A stretch of 64,000 nt of DNA from Stenotrophomonas maltophilia. Its GTDB lineage: Bacteria > Pseudomonadota > Gammaproteobacteria > Xanthomonadales > Xanthomonadaceae. Positions 10,151 through 18,413 of this stretch are shown here, in pieces. Under the pieces are notes generated by a model. That model saw only the letters and a list, made by a program, of their open reading frames with translations. It was not told the origin of the DNA and made no database searches. The position numbers and the translations under genes are program-made. The stretch spans positions 15,644 to 79,643 of the forward strand of contig DEZI01000036.1 in the NCBI GenBank assembly GCA_002364755.1. The letters are read 5' to 3'. The first letter of the stretch is position 1, and every line of letters starts with the position of its first letter.

Positions 10151-10726
10151 GCTCCTGGCGCAAAAGGTCGGGCCGATGACAACCCACCTCCCCTGTCGCA
10201 TACGCACAGAAAATCAGGCCTCAAGCCCACCTGCGCAGCCGCCGTCCAAAGAAAAAGTGAAGCCAGCTTTACAAGCGCCGCCTCACAACAGATGGCCCAT
10301 GCGGTGCGGTTCGCGACATTCCCCAACGTGATCCACCAATCACTGCAGCAGATGCGTCGCATGCTGTCGTTTGCGGCGTCAGACACGCCTGCGACACTCT
10401 CTCCGTGCGCGTGGATCTCGCAGGTCTTTCGGAAAACTCCGATTGAATTCCAGGCGCAGGCGTAACCAACATGCCGCGCCACCGACAATGGGTGGCACCG
10501 GGCCTGCAAGCCCGTAGTGACATTCACGCTGTTGTTTACGCTTGCCCGCCGGCACCGTTCTTGAAGGGTGCCGGCGGGTGATCCGTCGGCCTTTATGGCG
10601 GGCGGTGCGTGGGGGTTTCCGAACCCGCCGGTTAATAGCGTGATGTCACCCGGACTTGCAGCCACGCACCGTCCGCCACCCGCATCCGCGCGGTGGCGTT
10701 ACCGCCCCAGAGCCGAGGAAATCGAG
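10151..10726 (+). promoter_or_regulatory. Gene-free stretch holding a structured leader element
   Basis: No convincing plus-strand gene. From 10545 onward there are nested structures ahead of the 10727 gene. A 12-bp hairpin (cccgccggcacc at 10545-10556 with ggtgccggcggg at 10567-10578) is followed by a longer-range pair, ggcgggcggtgcgtgg (10597-10612) with ccacgcaccgtccgcc (10662-10677, 15 of 16 paired). A small gggtt/aaccc hairpin and a tgatgtca palindrome lie inside the loop. On the minus strand a reading frame is open across 10240-10640, which I cannot confirm as a gene. Similar hairpin-rich leaders precede small orphan genes in pseudomonads (from memory). Confidence 0.45.
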
Positions 10727-11089
10727 ATGAACCGACGTTCACCCCATACTCCCTTCCCCACCAACAACAGCGGCAACGACGATGGCGACAACCCGTCACC
10801 CGACCTGAGCACGTTCTGGGGATGCCTCAAACGCATCCGCGATGGCGACGGTGCGGACGGCCTCCTCTGGCCGGAAGCCACCCTGCCGCCCGGCCGTGAA
10901 CAGGCCATGGCCCGCGTAGAACGCGCCGCCGTCGGCATGCTCACCGTGGCAGAAATGCTGCACGCCGCCGAACGCTGCCGGCTGATGGCCACACCCGATC
11001 GGCATCTGGACGAAGGCGTGGTCGATGGCCTGTTCATGGCCTGCCGGGGGCTGACTGAACTGGTGTGCCGGGAAGTGCGGCCGGAGTAA
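10727..11089 (+). CDS. Small hypothetical protein
   Basis: A 120-residue protein not recognised as a named family. The N-terminal third is polar and low-complexity (Asn/Asp/Pro-rich). The C-terminal part is predicted helical with a conserved-looking MLTVAEMLHAAERCRLMATP segment, reminiscent of the small DUF3077-type proteins of pseudomonads that sit behind comparable structured leaders; this likeness is inference. The start ATG has gaggaa 6 bases upstream. The hairpin-rich leader just before the gene suggests post-transcriptional control. Confidence 0.6.
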   Translation: MNRRSPHTPFPTNNSGNDDGDNPSPDLSTFWGCLKRIRDGDGADGLLWPEATLPPGREQAMARVERAAVGMLTVAEMLHAAERCRLMATPDRHLDEGVVDGLFMACRGLTELVCREVRPE

Positions 11090-11165
11090 GTACATCGCCA
11101 TCGAGTACCGGCCCATGCCCGGGCCGGACCGATGTAAAGTCACGTGGACTTACAAGGAGGTTCGC

Positions 11166-11483
11166 ATGTTGAATGTAATGATGATTGCCGCACTGGCCGC
11201 AAGCCCGGCCGCATCCGCGCCATATGCCGATTGCCTGCTGGGTAACATCCAGCCGGGTCTGTCCGACCGCGCGGTGCAACTGGTGCAGCAGGCCTGTGCC
11301 GCGAAACATCCCGACAGCTTTGTTGCCGCGATGGAGCAGGAGCGAGGGCTCAGCGCCCGGCGGCAGGCGCAGTTCGACGCCGATCATGCTGATGCGGTGC
11401 GGTCTGCCAATGCAGCGGCTACTGCGGCGCAGGCCGCAGCAGATCGTGAGGCGGCGCGTGCCAAGAACGCTCAGGCAAAGTAG
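11166..11483 (+). CDS. Small exported protein, function unknown
   Basis: A 105-residue protein with a short signal peptide (MMIAALAASPAASA). The mature part has two cysteines (ADCLLGN and QQACAAKHP), likely disulfide-bonded, and ends in an Ala-rich helical tail (DADHADAVRSANAAATAAQA). A near-perfect Shine-Dalgarno aaggagg sits 6-7 bases before the ATG and fixes the start. The leader cttacaaggag is nearly the same as that of the TatA-like peptide gene at 9846. No family recognised. Confidence 0.7.
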   Translation: MLNVMMIAALAASPAASAPYADCLLGNIQPGLSDRAVQLVQQACAAKHPDSFVAAMEQERGLSARRQAQFDADHADAVRSANAAATAAQAAADREAARAKNAQAK

Positions 11484-11517
11484 ATTGGGGCGGTAGGCAG
11501 CTGTTGGCGGGGCAGAA

Positions 11518-12651
11518 CTAAACCACGCCGACGTGACCAGCAAAGAAGTCGATCAACGACTGTGGGCTTCGTGCCCCCAGCAGTGCCTCCGTCACCTCTT
11601 CGGCCGCAATCGCCTCCGCTTCGCTGCGCGGGAACATCGCCTGCTCATGGGCCGCCAACGCCGCTTCCGTGTCATCGCCATGCGCCACCATCGCAGCCGC
11701 CAGTTCCGCGCCATCGAACAGGGCGAGATTGGCACCCTCGCCTGCCGGAATGGTCAGATGCGCGGCATCGCCCAGCAGCGTCACGCCAGGCGTTCGCGGC
11801 CACCGCTGTCCTGCAGGCAACGCGTAGATGGGACGCAGCACCGGCGGTGCCTGCGCAGCGGTGAACATCGCGGTCAGCGCGGGCGCCCATCCTTCGAACT
11901 CGCCGGCAACGGCGCTGATGATCGCCGCGGTATCGCTCCCCATGAGCTGATCGACCCAGTCCAGCGGTTTGCGCAGCGCCACATACGCATGCAGCGCGCC
12001 GTTGGGCTCGCGATGCGCCAGGACACCCTTGCCCGGCTCGACGGCGAACAGCGCGCCAGTTCCCACGGCAGCGGCCGCCAGCGTGTGCTGCGTGTCGGCG
12101 TCGAAGAGATAGGTTTCCACGTACGTCATGCCGCTGTAGACCGGCGTGGCCGGGGTCAGCAGTGGGCGCACCTTCGACCACGCGCCGTCGGCACCCACCA
12201 GCAGGTCTGCATCGGCGGTTTCGCCCTGGCTGAATTTCAATCGATGGCGCCCGTTGCCAAGCGCTTCCACCGAGGCCAGCTTGTGGCCCCAGCGCACCGT
12301 GCCGTCCGGCAGCGAGTCCAGCAGGATGCGCCGCAGCTCGCCGCGCGGCACTTCAGGGCGGCCACCCGTGCCATCGTCTGCCTCCTCCAGCAGCACCCTG
12401 CCCGAACGGTCCAATACCCGGCTGGCCTGGCCACCGGGATGGATGATGGCGTTGAAGGCATCGAACAGCCCGGCGGCCTGCAGGGCGCGTTGCCCGTTGT
12501 GCTCGTGGATGTCGAGCATGCCGCCCTGCGCGCGGGCATCCCGCGATGGCTCGGCTTCGTAGACGGTGGAGGCGATGCCGTGCACGTGCAGGATGCGCGC
12601 AAGCGCGAGGCCCCCGAGGCCCGCGCCTACGATCACGATGTTGCGGCTCAT
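11518..12651 (-). CDS. FAD-dependent monooxygenase (PHBH/TetX-like)
   Basis: A 377-residue flavoprotein hydroxylase of the p-hydroxybenzoate hydroxylase fold. It has the N-terminal dinucleotide motif GAGLGGLALARIL (residues about 7-19), the DG motif LVGADGAWSKVRP and the second FAD motif LLGDAAHLTIPAGEGANLAL. It shares the overall plan of TetX-like and aromatic-ring monooxygenases; the substrate is unknown, but drug or xenobiotic oxidation is plausible given the TetR partner. The start at 12651 is the ATG directly before the Rossmann motif. It is divergent from the TetR gene with a shared palindromic operator. Confidence 0.9.
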   Translation of the reverse strand: MSRNIVIVGAGLGGLALARILHVHGIASTVYEAEPSRDARAQGGMLDIHEHNGQRALQAAGLFDAFNAIIHPGGQASRVLDRSGRVLLEEADDGTGGRPEVPRGELRRILLDSLPDGTVRWGHKLASVEALGNGRHRLKFSQGETADADLLVGADGAWSKVRPLLTPATPVYSGMTYVETYLFDADTQHTLAAAAVGTGALFAVEPGKGVLAHREPNGALHAYVALRKPLDWVDQLMGSDTAAIISAVAGEFEGWAPALTAMFTAAQAPPVLRPIYALPAGQRWPRTPGVTLLGDAAHLTIPAGEGANLALFDGAELAAAMVAHGDDTEAALAAHEQAMFPRSEAEAIAAEEVTEALLGARSPQSLIDFFAGHVGVV

Positions 12652-12672
12652 GCAGATACCCTCGAAGACAGA

Positions 12673-12710
12673 CTGGAACGTCATTCCATCATATTGGAAT
12701 GACGTTCCAG
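12673..12710. promoter_or_regulatory. TetR operator palindrome
   Basis: Perfect 16-bp arms, ctggaacgtcattcca and tggaatgacgttccag, separated by 6 bp, in the 77-bp divergent region between the monooxygenase and the TetR gene. Position and symmetry make it the likely operator for autoregulation and repression of both genes. Confidence 0.85.
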
Positions 12711-12728
12711 AGCTGTCAAGATGCGTGC

Positions 12729-13400
12729 ATGAACACACCCGCAAGCAGCAACCGCCGAGCGAGCGCACTCACCCGCGAACGAATCATCCAGGCGGCCGTG
12801 GCCCTGCTCGACGAGAGCGGCGAGCCGGGGCTGACCTTCCGGGCGCTGGCGCAACGGCTGGAAACCGGAGCTGGTGCCATCTACTGGCACATCGACGACA
12901 AGCGCGATCTGGTGCTGGCCGCCTGCGATCTGTTCATCGGTCCGGCGGTACAGGTGCCGACAGATGACGCACCAGACGCGCGTATCCGTGCGATCGCCAT
13001 CGGCCTGTTCGACGCCATGGAGGCGCACCCGTGGATGGGCGCCGCGCTTGCTGTCGCGGCGGGCGAACTACCGCTGGTTCGCATCCTGGAAGCGCTGGGC
13101 CAGCAGGTGCGTGCCCTGGGCGTGGAGGAAGCCGACCAGTGGTCAACCACGCAGGCGCTGATGAGTTACATCCTGGGCGTTGGCGGCCAGCATGCCGCGC
13201 GCGCGCAGCTGGCGCGTCAGCAGAACCTGCAGCGCACACGCGCGCTGACCGAGGTTGCGCAGCGCTGGACTGAGTTGGACGCTGATGCCTATCCGTTCAC
13301 CCAGAGCATGGCGGCGCAGTTGCCGCACCATGATGATCGGGCGGACTTCATTTTGGGTGTTGATCTGATATTGAGTGGTATTGCCCAGCGGATTGGCTGA
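12729..13400 (+). CDS. TetR-family transcriptional regulator
   Basis: A 223-residue repressor. The HTH lies at about residues 10-60: TRERIIQAAVALLDESG, then LTFRALAQRLETGAGAIYWHIDDKRDL, the standard TetR recognition helix ending. The C-terminal part is an all-helical ligand domain resembling the TetR_C group. The start ATG at 12729 lies 18 bp after the operator palindrome, so the repressor probably controls its own synthesis and that of the divergent monooxygenase. The inducing ligand may be the monooxygenase substrate. Confidence 0.93.
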   Translation: MNTPASSNRRASALTRERIIQAAVALLDESGEPGLTFRALAQRLETGAGAIYWHIDDKRDLVLAACDLFIGPAVQVPTDDAPDARIRAIAIGLFDAMEAHPWMGAALAVAAGELPLVRILEALGQQVRALGVEEADQWSTTQALMSYILGVGGQHAARAQLARQQNLQRTRALTEVAQRWTELDADAYPFTQSMAAQLPHHDDRADFILGVDLILSGIAQRIG

Positions 13401-13669
13401 GCCGCTACAGACATCGCCGGGCAGCGTCCTGAAAACGCGCCCCACGAAGGACTGAGACGTTCTTTGATTCGCCGGGCCTGGACGCCATTAACGCCGACTG
13501 CGGTTTAGACCGTCGCTTCTGGCACGCTGCGGCCGTGCTCCACGCAACCGCTTCGCGTAGTAGCGCCATGACGCGCTAGGAAAAGTTGGAATTCATCGAC
13601 TGCCTGTGCTGGTCCCATGCAGGCGGACGAATAGACTCCGGTGCCCGCTACTGGCCATGGAGAAGACGC

Positions 13670-14629
13670 GTGCAGACCGGAATTTCAATCTTGAACCCCC
13701 GTGTCGTCGCCGACCTAGGAGAACTGCGATCACAGTTCCTGGATGCAGCTCCCTATCGTCACGTGGTGATCGACGACTTCCTGGAAGCCGACTTCGCGGC
13801 GCTTCTCGCAGAAGCATTCCCCGCCTTCGAGCAAGGAAATTCGATGGGAGACGATGGGAGGCCAGGTGGCAAGTCCACGCTGGAAGACATCCGCTCCCTT
13901 GGTCCCGCCTATCGGCGGTTGGACGACGCTATCAGCAGTCCGGAGTTTCTGCGAACGCTCTCCCGGCTGACAGGTATCGAGAATCTCATCCATGACCCGT
14001 GGTATCTAGGTGGGGGAACGCATGAATCGCGAAATGGGACCAGCCTTGACCCGCACATTGATGCGAATTTCCATCCTGTGGAACGTTGGCATCGTCGCCT
14101 AAATGTTGTGCTCTATCTCAACCCGGAGTGGGAAGACAGCTGGGGCGGCAACTTCGAGCTCTTCCAGGACCCAATGTCGACTTCGAAGGCGGACCGTCTG
14201 GTAGTACCCCTGTACAACCGCTGTGCGATCTTCGAGACTTCCGAGCATTCCTGGCATGGCTTCAATCAGATCTGCCTGCCGCAGGAGAATCAGCATGTTA
14301 CTCGCAGATCCATTGCGCTCTTCTTCTACACCACAGAACGCCCTGCTGCTGAAACAGTTGGTCGGCACACCGTTCACTATGTGAAGCGACAGCTGCCAGA
14401 ACACTTCGCGGCTGGCTACGTCCTCAGCGCGCACGACGTCGCTTGCGTACACGAGGCGGTCGCACAACGGGACGCACAGATCCGTCAGCTCCATGACGAG
14501 AATGCTGCCCTTCGAAGTGCACAGGATGCCGGCGTTGGCGGCGCGCTGCTCTACTGGGCAAAGCGCGCCTTTCTTCAACTGCGTCTGAGGCGGCAAGCCC
14601 AGCATCAGAGACGGATTCCGAGTGGATGA
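13670..14629 (+). CDS. 2OG-Fe(II) oxygenase
   Basis: A 319-residue prolyl-4-hydroxylase-like dioxygenase using 2-oxoglutarate and Fe(II). The iron-binding HxD is in DPHIDANFHP, the distal histidine in SEHSWHGFN and the 2-oxoglutarate-binding arginine in TRRSIALFFYT. A short C-terminal helical/coiled extension follows (about 255-310). I prefer the GTG at 13670 because ggag lies 7 bases upstream; an ATG at 13586 would add 28 residues with no family similarity. Base composition is somewhat lower in GC than the neighbours. It is the last host gene before the prophage. Substrate unknown, perhaps a surface glycan or peptide. Confidence 0.8.
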   Translation: MQTGISILNPRVVADLGELRSQFLDAAPYRHVVIDDFLEADFAALLAEAFPAFEQGNSMGDDGRPGGKSTLEDIRSLGPAYRRLDDAISSPEFLRTLSRLTGIENLIHDPWYLGGGTHESRNGTSLDPHIDANFHPVERWHRRLNVVLYLNPEWEDSWGGNFELFQDPMSTSKADRLVVPLYNRCAIFETSEHSWHGFNQICLPQENQHVTRRSIALFFYTTERPAAETVGRHTVHYVKRQLPEHFAAGYVLSAHDVACVHEAVAQRDAQIRQLHDENAALRSAQDAGVGGALLYWAKRAFLQLRLRRQAQHQRRIPSG

Positions 14630-14653
14630 CGGAAGGCAAGGATCCGCCATGCC

Positions 14654-14689
14654 AGTGCTGGAACGCCTGGTACCAAGCGTTCCAGCACT
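14654..14689 (+). terminator. Hairpin after the oxygenase gene
   Basis: Arms agtgctggaacgc (14654-14666) and gcgttccagcact (14677-14689) are exact complements, with a 10-nt loop, 25 bp after the stop. Confidence 0.6.
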
Positions 14690-14805
14690 CGGAACGATGA
14701 AACTTGGCGGCCGCCAGTGAAATCCATGAGCGCGCGCGTCGAGCTGCTTTGACCAACCCGACGAAGTGAATTGCGGAGCGGACCTTATTCTGCGGAGCAA
14801 AGAAA

Positions 14806-14823
14806 AGGCGCCTTTCGGCGCCT
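14806..14823. terminator. Short hairpin beside the tRNA-Lys remnant
   Basis: Arms aggcgcc and ggcgcct around a 4-nt loop, preceded by an A-run on the plus strand. On the minus strand it would follow the tRNA-Lys 3' end with a T-run (ctttt), so it is probably the original tRNA-Lys terminator. Confidence 0.65.
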
Positions 14824-14839
14824 AAGTCGTTGAATGCAT

Positions 14840-14886
14840 TGGTGGGCCGTGATGGATTCGAACCATCGACCAAAAGATTAAAAGTC
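14840..14886 (-). other. attL: 3' portion of tRNA-Lys(TTT)
   Basis: On the minus strand this reads from the anticodon loop (gacttttaatc, anticodon TTT) through the T-arm (gatggttcgaatccatc) and the acceptor strand acggccc to the CCA end. The sequence further 5' does not form the D-arm or the 5' acceptor strand, so this is not a full tRNA. It is what remains at the left junction when a phage integrates in the 3' half of a tRNA gene. The restored full tRNA should sit at the right junction beyond the window. The integrase gene starts 139 bp away. Confidence 0.8.
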
Positions 14887-15024
14887 CCGAACGATGCGTC
14901 TCAGGGCGTTGCTGCCGGATCGCATCGTTAAGATAACTCGCTGATTTTACAAAGCTTAGCGTTTCAACCAGCCCCAACTGGCATCCTGCGTTCCCACGCA
15001 ATGTAGGCACCATGTAGGCACCAG

Positions 15025-16347
15025 ATGGCAAAGGGAAAGGGACAGCTCACGGCTCGCGGCTTGGCCGCGCTGGCAACTGGCGAATGGGCGAACGACGCCG
15101 CCACACACGGCGCTGGAGTGCTCCAGGCACGCAAGCTCGCATCCGGCGCCATCAGCTTCTACTACCGCTACACGGGACCGAACCGGAAGCAGGATCGTCT
15201 CTCGCTGGGAAGCACCCTGACCCTGGCCGAGGCGCGTGCCGAGGCGGCCGTGCTGGCTCGCCGCTATCAGGCCGGCGAGCGGGACTTGCGCGGCGCCCTT
15301 CTGGCAGACGAAGCCGCGGCAGCGCGCGAGGCGGCGCTCGCCAATGCCGCAGCATCGGCGCGAAGTGCAGCCACGCTCGGAGCACTGATGAACGCCTACG
15401 TGTCCAGCTTGAAAGAAGCAGGCAAGATCAGCGCCGGCAATGTCGGTAAGGCAGTCGCGCTGCACATCGAGAAGGCGTGGCCCGCGCTCTGGGACCGGCC
15501 CGCTGCGGAAATCGAGCTGGACGACCTCATCCCTGTCCTGGCAAGGCTGGTGCGCCTTAAGAAGCTGCGCGAGGCCGGCAAGATTCGCTCGTACCTCCGG
15601 GCTGCCTACGCTGCAGCCATCCGCGCGAAACAGGATGCCGCAGCACCTGATTCGCTGCGTGCTGTGAACCTCTCGCGTAACCCTGCGCAGGATCTCGCTA
15701 CCGTCGACAGCGGTACACCACGGGAGCACGCCCTTTCCGTCGCCGAACTTCGCGCCTACTGGCGCAGGATCGCGGCGCTACCTGGCGCGCGCGGCGCGAT
15801 GCTTCGTTTCCACCTGCTGATCGGTGCGCAGCGAATCTCCCAGATGGCCAGGCTCGTGGCAGCTGACATCGACCACGACCACCAGTCCATCCGCATTCTG
15901 GACATAAAGGGCCGGCGCAAGCGCCCGAGGGCGCACATCGTGCCGCTGATCCCACAAGCGATGGCGGCATTGCAGGAGATGCAGGGTCAGAAGGCTGGCA
16001 CATTTCTCTTCACCATCACCGACGGCATCGACCCGGCCACCTATCACATCTTCCGGGGCGTTCTCGATCACGTGGTGGACGCCATGGACGCCGCGGGAGA
16101 GCTGGATGGGCCCCGCTTCACGCCGGGCGACCTTCGCCGCACGGTCGAAACGCGCCTGGCTGCAGCCGGCTACTCGGAAGAGGTGCGTGGCCATGTGCAG
16201 TCGCATGGTCTTAGCGGCGTGCAGAAGCGTCACTACAACAAATATGAATACGACGCCGAGAAGCGCAGTGCCATGACCGAACTGTACTCGTTGCTGACCG
16301 GGCAAGGCGGCACAATATTAAGGCTGCGCACCTTGGGCGTCGGGTAA
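15025..16347 (+). CDS. Phage tyrosine recombinase (integrase)
   Basis: A 440-residue site-specific recombinase that inserts and excises the prophage at the tRNA-Lys site. The N-terminal region (about 1-110) is the arm-binding DUF4102-like part. The catalytic domain shows the first Arg in HLLIGAQRISQMARL, the second-box arginine in FTPGDLRRTVETRLAAAG, a histidine in RGHVQSHG and the nucleophile Tyr near the end in QKRHYNKYEY. The start ATG follows two direct copies of atgtaggcacc. It converges on a hairpin at 16435-16459. Confidence 0.93.
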   Translation: MAKGKGQLTARGLAALATGEWANDAATHGAGVLQARKLASGAISFYYRYTGPNRKQDRLSLGSTLTLAEARAEAAVLARRYQAGERDLRGALLADEAAAAREAALANAAASARSAATLGALMNAYVSSLKEAGKISAGNVGKAVALHIEKAWPALWDRPAAEIELDDLIPVLARLVRLKKLREAGKIRSYLRAAYAAAIRAKQDAAAPDSLRAVNLSRNPAQDLATVDSGTPREHALSVAELRAYWRRIAALPGARGAMLRFHLLIGAQRISQMARLVAADIDHDHQSIRILDIKGRRKRPRAHIVPLIPQAMAALQEMQGQKAGTFLFTITDGIDPATYHIFRGVLDHVVDAMDAAGELDGPRFTPGDLRRTVETRLAAAGYSEEVRGHVQSHGLSGVQKRHYNKYEYDAEKRSAMTELYSLLTGQGGTILRLRTLGVG

Positions 16348-16434
16348 AGACAATGGGCCTCCCGAAAGATCCGGGTTTGCCAGGCAGCCGGCAGCAAGCT
16401 GGGGTTCGCTGGGCTACTTGCTCGCTGTAAAGCA

Positions 16435-16459
16435 GAGGCCCCGCTTAACGCAGGGCCTC
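16435..16459. terminator. Bidirectional terminator hairpin
   Basis: Arms gaggccc and gggcctc around an 11-nt loop, between the convergent integrase and the 16506-17291 gene. Confidence 0.55.
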
Positions 16460-16505
16460 CGGAAACATCTCATTATGACTCTGTAAAGAGCAACGAGGCA
16501 GCAAT

Positions 16506-17291
16506 TTACGGCGCCGACTTCTTCTGTGACTGAACAATGTCGCGCATGACCTCCGAGACCTTACGCTTTTCTTCCACAGTCCAAGTGCGCGGAGCTCGCC
16601 CGGTCGGCGCGGCGACGCTCAGCTTGTTAGCGGCAAGCGCCTGAGCTAGCTCAGTCCTGTTCAGGTTAGAAATTTGTTCTTTCGCCATCGTAGTCATGTT
16701 CATCACTGTTCCCTCTGTTCTCAGCTTCTCCAGTATCGACTCGTAAGATGCCGGTACTGCACTGAGGTTTGATGTCTGGCTCGCCAAGTCAACAAACTTG
16801 ACCTCACCGCCAGTCGCCGGGTCGCTTTGCCCCGCCGTATCCACACACTTTAGGCTGCAGGAGTGGACGGAGTAGCACGCTTTCGCGTAGCCACCACCGC
16901 TGCCTGTGAAGCTTGCATCCGCGTCATCGATGCTGTTAGCAACACCTCCAAAGTGATCATAGTCGCCACTATGGAATGCAACCGTGAACGGTTCCGGTTC
17001 CATCCTCACAATCGTGACGTAGATCTCATGGAAGCTGCCGTCGAGCTCCACCCTGTCCGTCGGTGGGATCTCGTTGACCGGTTCATCCGACGTGAACCAT
17101 GCCTTCCACTGCTCAATCAGCTTCGCATCGCCAGCGCAAATGAGGACGGCACCATCGCGCTGAGCGATCTTGTCGAAGCCTGTGTTATCCGCGTACCAGA
17201 TGTACTTCTCGCCATCCACCGTGAACGGAACCGACCAACGCGAGTCGCTGGTAACGCGGCAGAACCGCCGGTCAAGAACGTTTGTCGTCAT
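16506..17291 (-). CDS. Ntn-hydrolase-like protein, prophage cargo
   Basis: A 261-residue protein. Its first 65 residues look like a proteasome/HslV-type Ntn-hydrolase: M-T-T at the start (a threonine that could become N-terminal), then VTSDSRWS in the place of the usual A-D-x-R-x-T, then GAVLICAGDAKLIEQWKAWF matching the glycine-rich strand and helix. The middle segment (about 100-170) is rich in Gly/Ser/Asp, and the C-terminal third is helical with TELAQALAANKL. Phage genomes often encode such proteins without known function. Lower GC than the neighbours points to transfer. Start at 17291 chosen because MTT fits the fold; the upstream extension does not. Confidence 0.65.
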   Translation of the reverse strand: MTTNVLDRRFCRVTSDSRWSVPFTVDGEKYIWYADNTGFDKIAQRDGAVLICAGDAKLIEQWKAWFTSDEPVNEIPPTDRVELDGSFHEIYVTIVRMEPEPFTVAFHSGDYDHFGGVANSIDDADASFTGSGGGYAKACYSVHSCSLKCVDTAGQSDPATGGEVKFVDLASQTSNLSAVPASYESILEKLRTEGTVMNMTTMAKEQISNLNRTELAQALAANKLSVAAPTGRAPRTWTVEEKRKVSEVMRDIVQSQKKSAP

Positions 17292-17475
17292 GCTCTTCCT
17301 TGATCGTCCCCCTGTGGACGACCCGGAATTATAAGTACAACTCATCGCCCCCTAGGAGGCGCTCTTCGCTGACGTCCGCAGAGAGAATTTAAGTTATCCA
17401 CAGAATTACCACCACATGTTGTGGTCGCAGACTGCCGCTCGAGGATCGGACACTACATGTTGGGCCGCGAAAATA

Positions 17476-17505
17476 TTTATGAACAATAAATTGTTCGTTC
17501 ATAAA
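17476..17505. promoter_or_regulatory. AT-rich inverted repeat
   Basis: tttatgaac (17476-17484) pairs with gttcataaa (17497-17505) in an AT-rich stretch between gene ends. It looks like a regulator-binding site or promoter region; no regulator is assigned. Confidence 0.4.
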
Positions 17506-17541
17506 AGGGGATGTGATGAGCCTGGGCGTCGGGCCGCATCC

Positions 17542-17757
17542 TTAGAACGGTGAGTCGTCGGGCAAGTCCGGGCCAGCCAGACGGCTGGCGGCGCGCTGAT
17601 GGCCGCTGGCCGCCTGCCGGAGCCGTTGTGCGCTCCGCTGCCGTTGCGCTCGGGACCGCCAGCTACCGGACTTGTCCTGTTCAAGTGCCGATGCCTGCTG
17701 CAGCTTGACCGCAGCCTGGGCCTCCAACGAGGCCTGTTCATTCTGCCTTTTCGCCAT
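17542..17757 (-). CDS. Small hypothetical prophage protein
   Basis: A 71-residue polar protein rich in Gln, Arg, Ala and Ser (AKRQNEQASLEAQAAVKLQQ at the start, acidic end DLPDDSPF), probably one long helix. No family recognised. A clear Shine-Dalgarno is absent, so this is a tentative call resting on composition and an open frame between the AT-rich repeat and umuD. Confidence 0.4.
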   Translation of the reverse strand: MAKRQNEQASLEAQAAVKLQQASALEQDKSGSWRSRAQRQRSAQRLRQAASGHQRAASRLAGPDLPDDSPF

Positions 17758-17865
17758 TGGTGCAGGATGCCGGCCCCCTGTCGCGGAGGCCGCGACTGGC
17801 GCGGAACAGGCAGCGTGGCGCTGGAACACGTTCAGAAACGGGCGACGCCACCTCACGACCGGCCA

Positions 17866-17881
17866 TTAGTAATTGTACTAA
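17866..17881. promoter_or_regulatory. LexA-type SOS box upstream of umuDC
   Basis: ttagtaattgtactaa, a palindrome matching the TTAG...CTAA type of LexA site described in Xanthomonas. It lies 49 bp before the umuD start and implies DNA-damage induction of the mutagenic polymerase operon. Confidence 0.75.
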
Positions 17882-17930
17882 TATGCGTGCCGTCTCGACT
17901 CGTGAGACATGCCGCTCCCAGAGTACGCCC

Positions 17931-18413
17931 ATGCAGTCCCTCCCCTTCCCCCACACCTTGGCATGGCCCATAGGGCCCGCCCTGATCGACGGCCCGGCAC
18001 AGTTCGTGCCACTTGCCGCCGCGCGCGCGCGGCTGGGCTTCCCCTCGCCGGCCGACGACTTCATGGATGAAGCGATCGACCTGCACCGCCTGCTGGTGCG
18101 CAACCCGGCCGCCACGTTCCTGTACCGGGCCGATGGCTGGTCCATGAGCGGCGCGGGCGTCAGCGATGGGGACATCCTGGTAGTGGACCGGTCGGTGACG
18201 CCCCTGGCCGGTGACCTGGTCATCGCCATCTGGGATGGAAACCAGCCCACCTGCAAGGTGCTTCAGCTGTTCGAGAGCCACATGGAGCTGCACTCGGCCA
18301 ACCCAGACTTCCCACCCATCGTGCTCGAGCAGCCCACCGAAGTGGAGGTGTTCGCCGTGGTGGGCGTGGTTCGTCAGGTGAAGCGCCGAGGCCCCTATGT
18401 TCGGGCTCGTTGA
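17931..18413 (+). CDS. umuD: UmuD-like self-cleaving polymerase V subunit
   Basis: A 160-residue S24 peptidase-type protein. RecA-stimulated self-cleavage converts UmuD to UmuD', the activator of UmuC. The cleavage region is LGFPSPADDF (Leu-Gly where E. coli has Cys-Gly); the nucleophile is the Ser in DGWSMSGAGV, and the catalytic Lys lies in PTCKVLQL. A LexA-type box lies upstream. The gene overlaps umuC by 17 bp, so the two are translationally coupled. Start at 17931 gives the family length; longer frames lack similarity. Confidence 0.9.
   Translation: MQSLPFPHTLAWPIGPALIDGPAQFVPLAAARARLGFPSPADDFMDEAIDLHRLLVRNPAATFLYRADGWSMSGAGVSDGDILVVDRSVTPLAGDLVIAIWDGNQPTCKVLQLFESHMELHSANPDFPPIVLEQPTEVEVFAVVGVVRQVKRRGPYVRAR

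Noticed and set aside
9922..10665. 247-residue minus-strand frame across the REP array and leader
   Set aside because: Its C-terminal part is translated REP sequence (repeats of HPRMAW), so the frame as a whole is not a gene. The middle part (about 10240-10640) has some protein-like character and is mentioned only as unconfirmed.
14840..14886. Functional tRNA gene
   Set aside because: Only the anticodon loop, T-arm and acceptor 3' strand are present; the D-arm and 5' acceptor strand are missing. It was kept as an att site.
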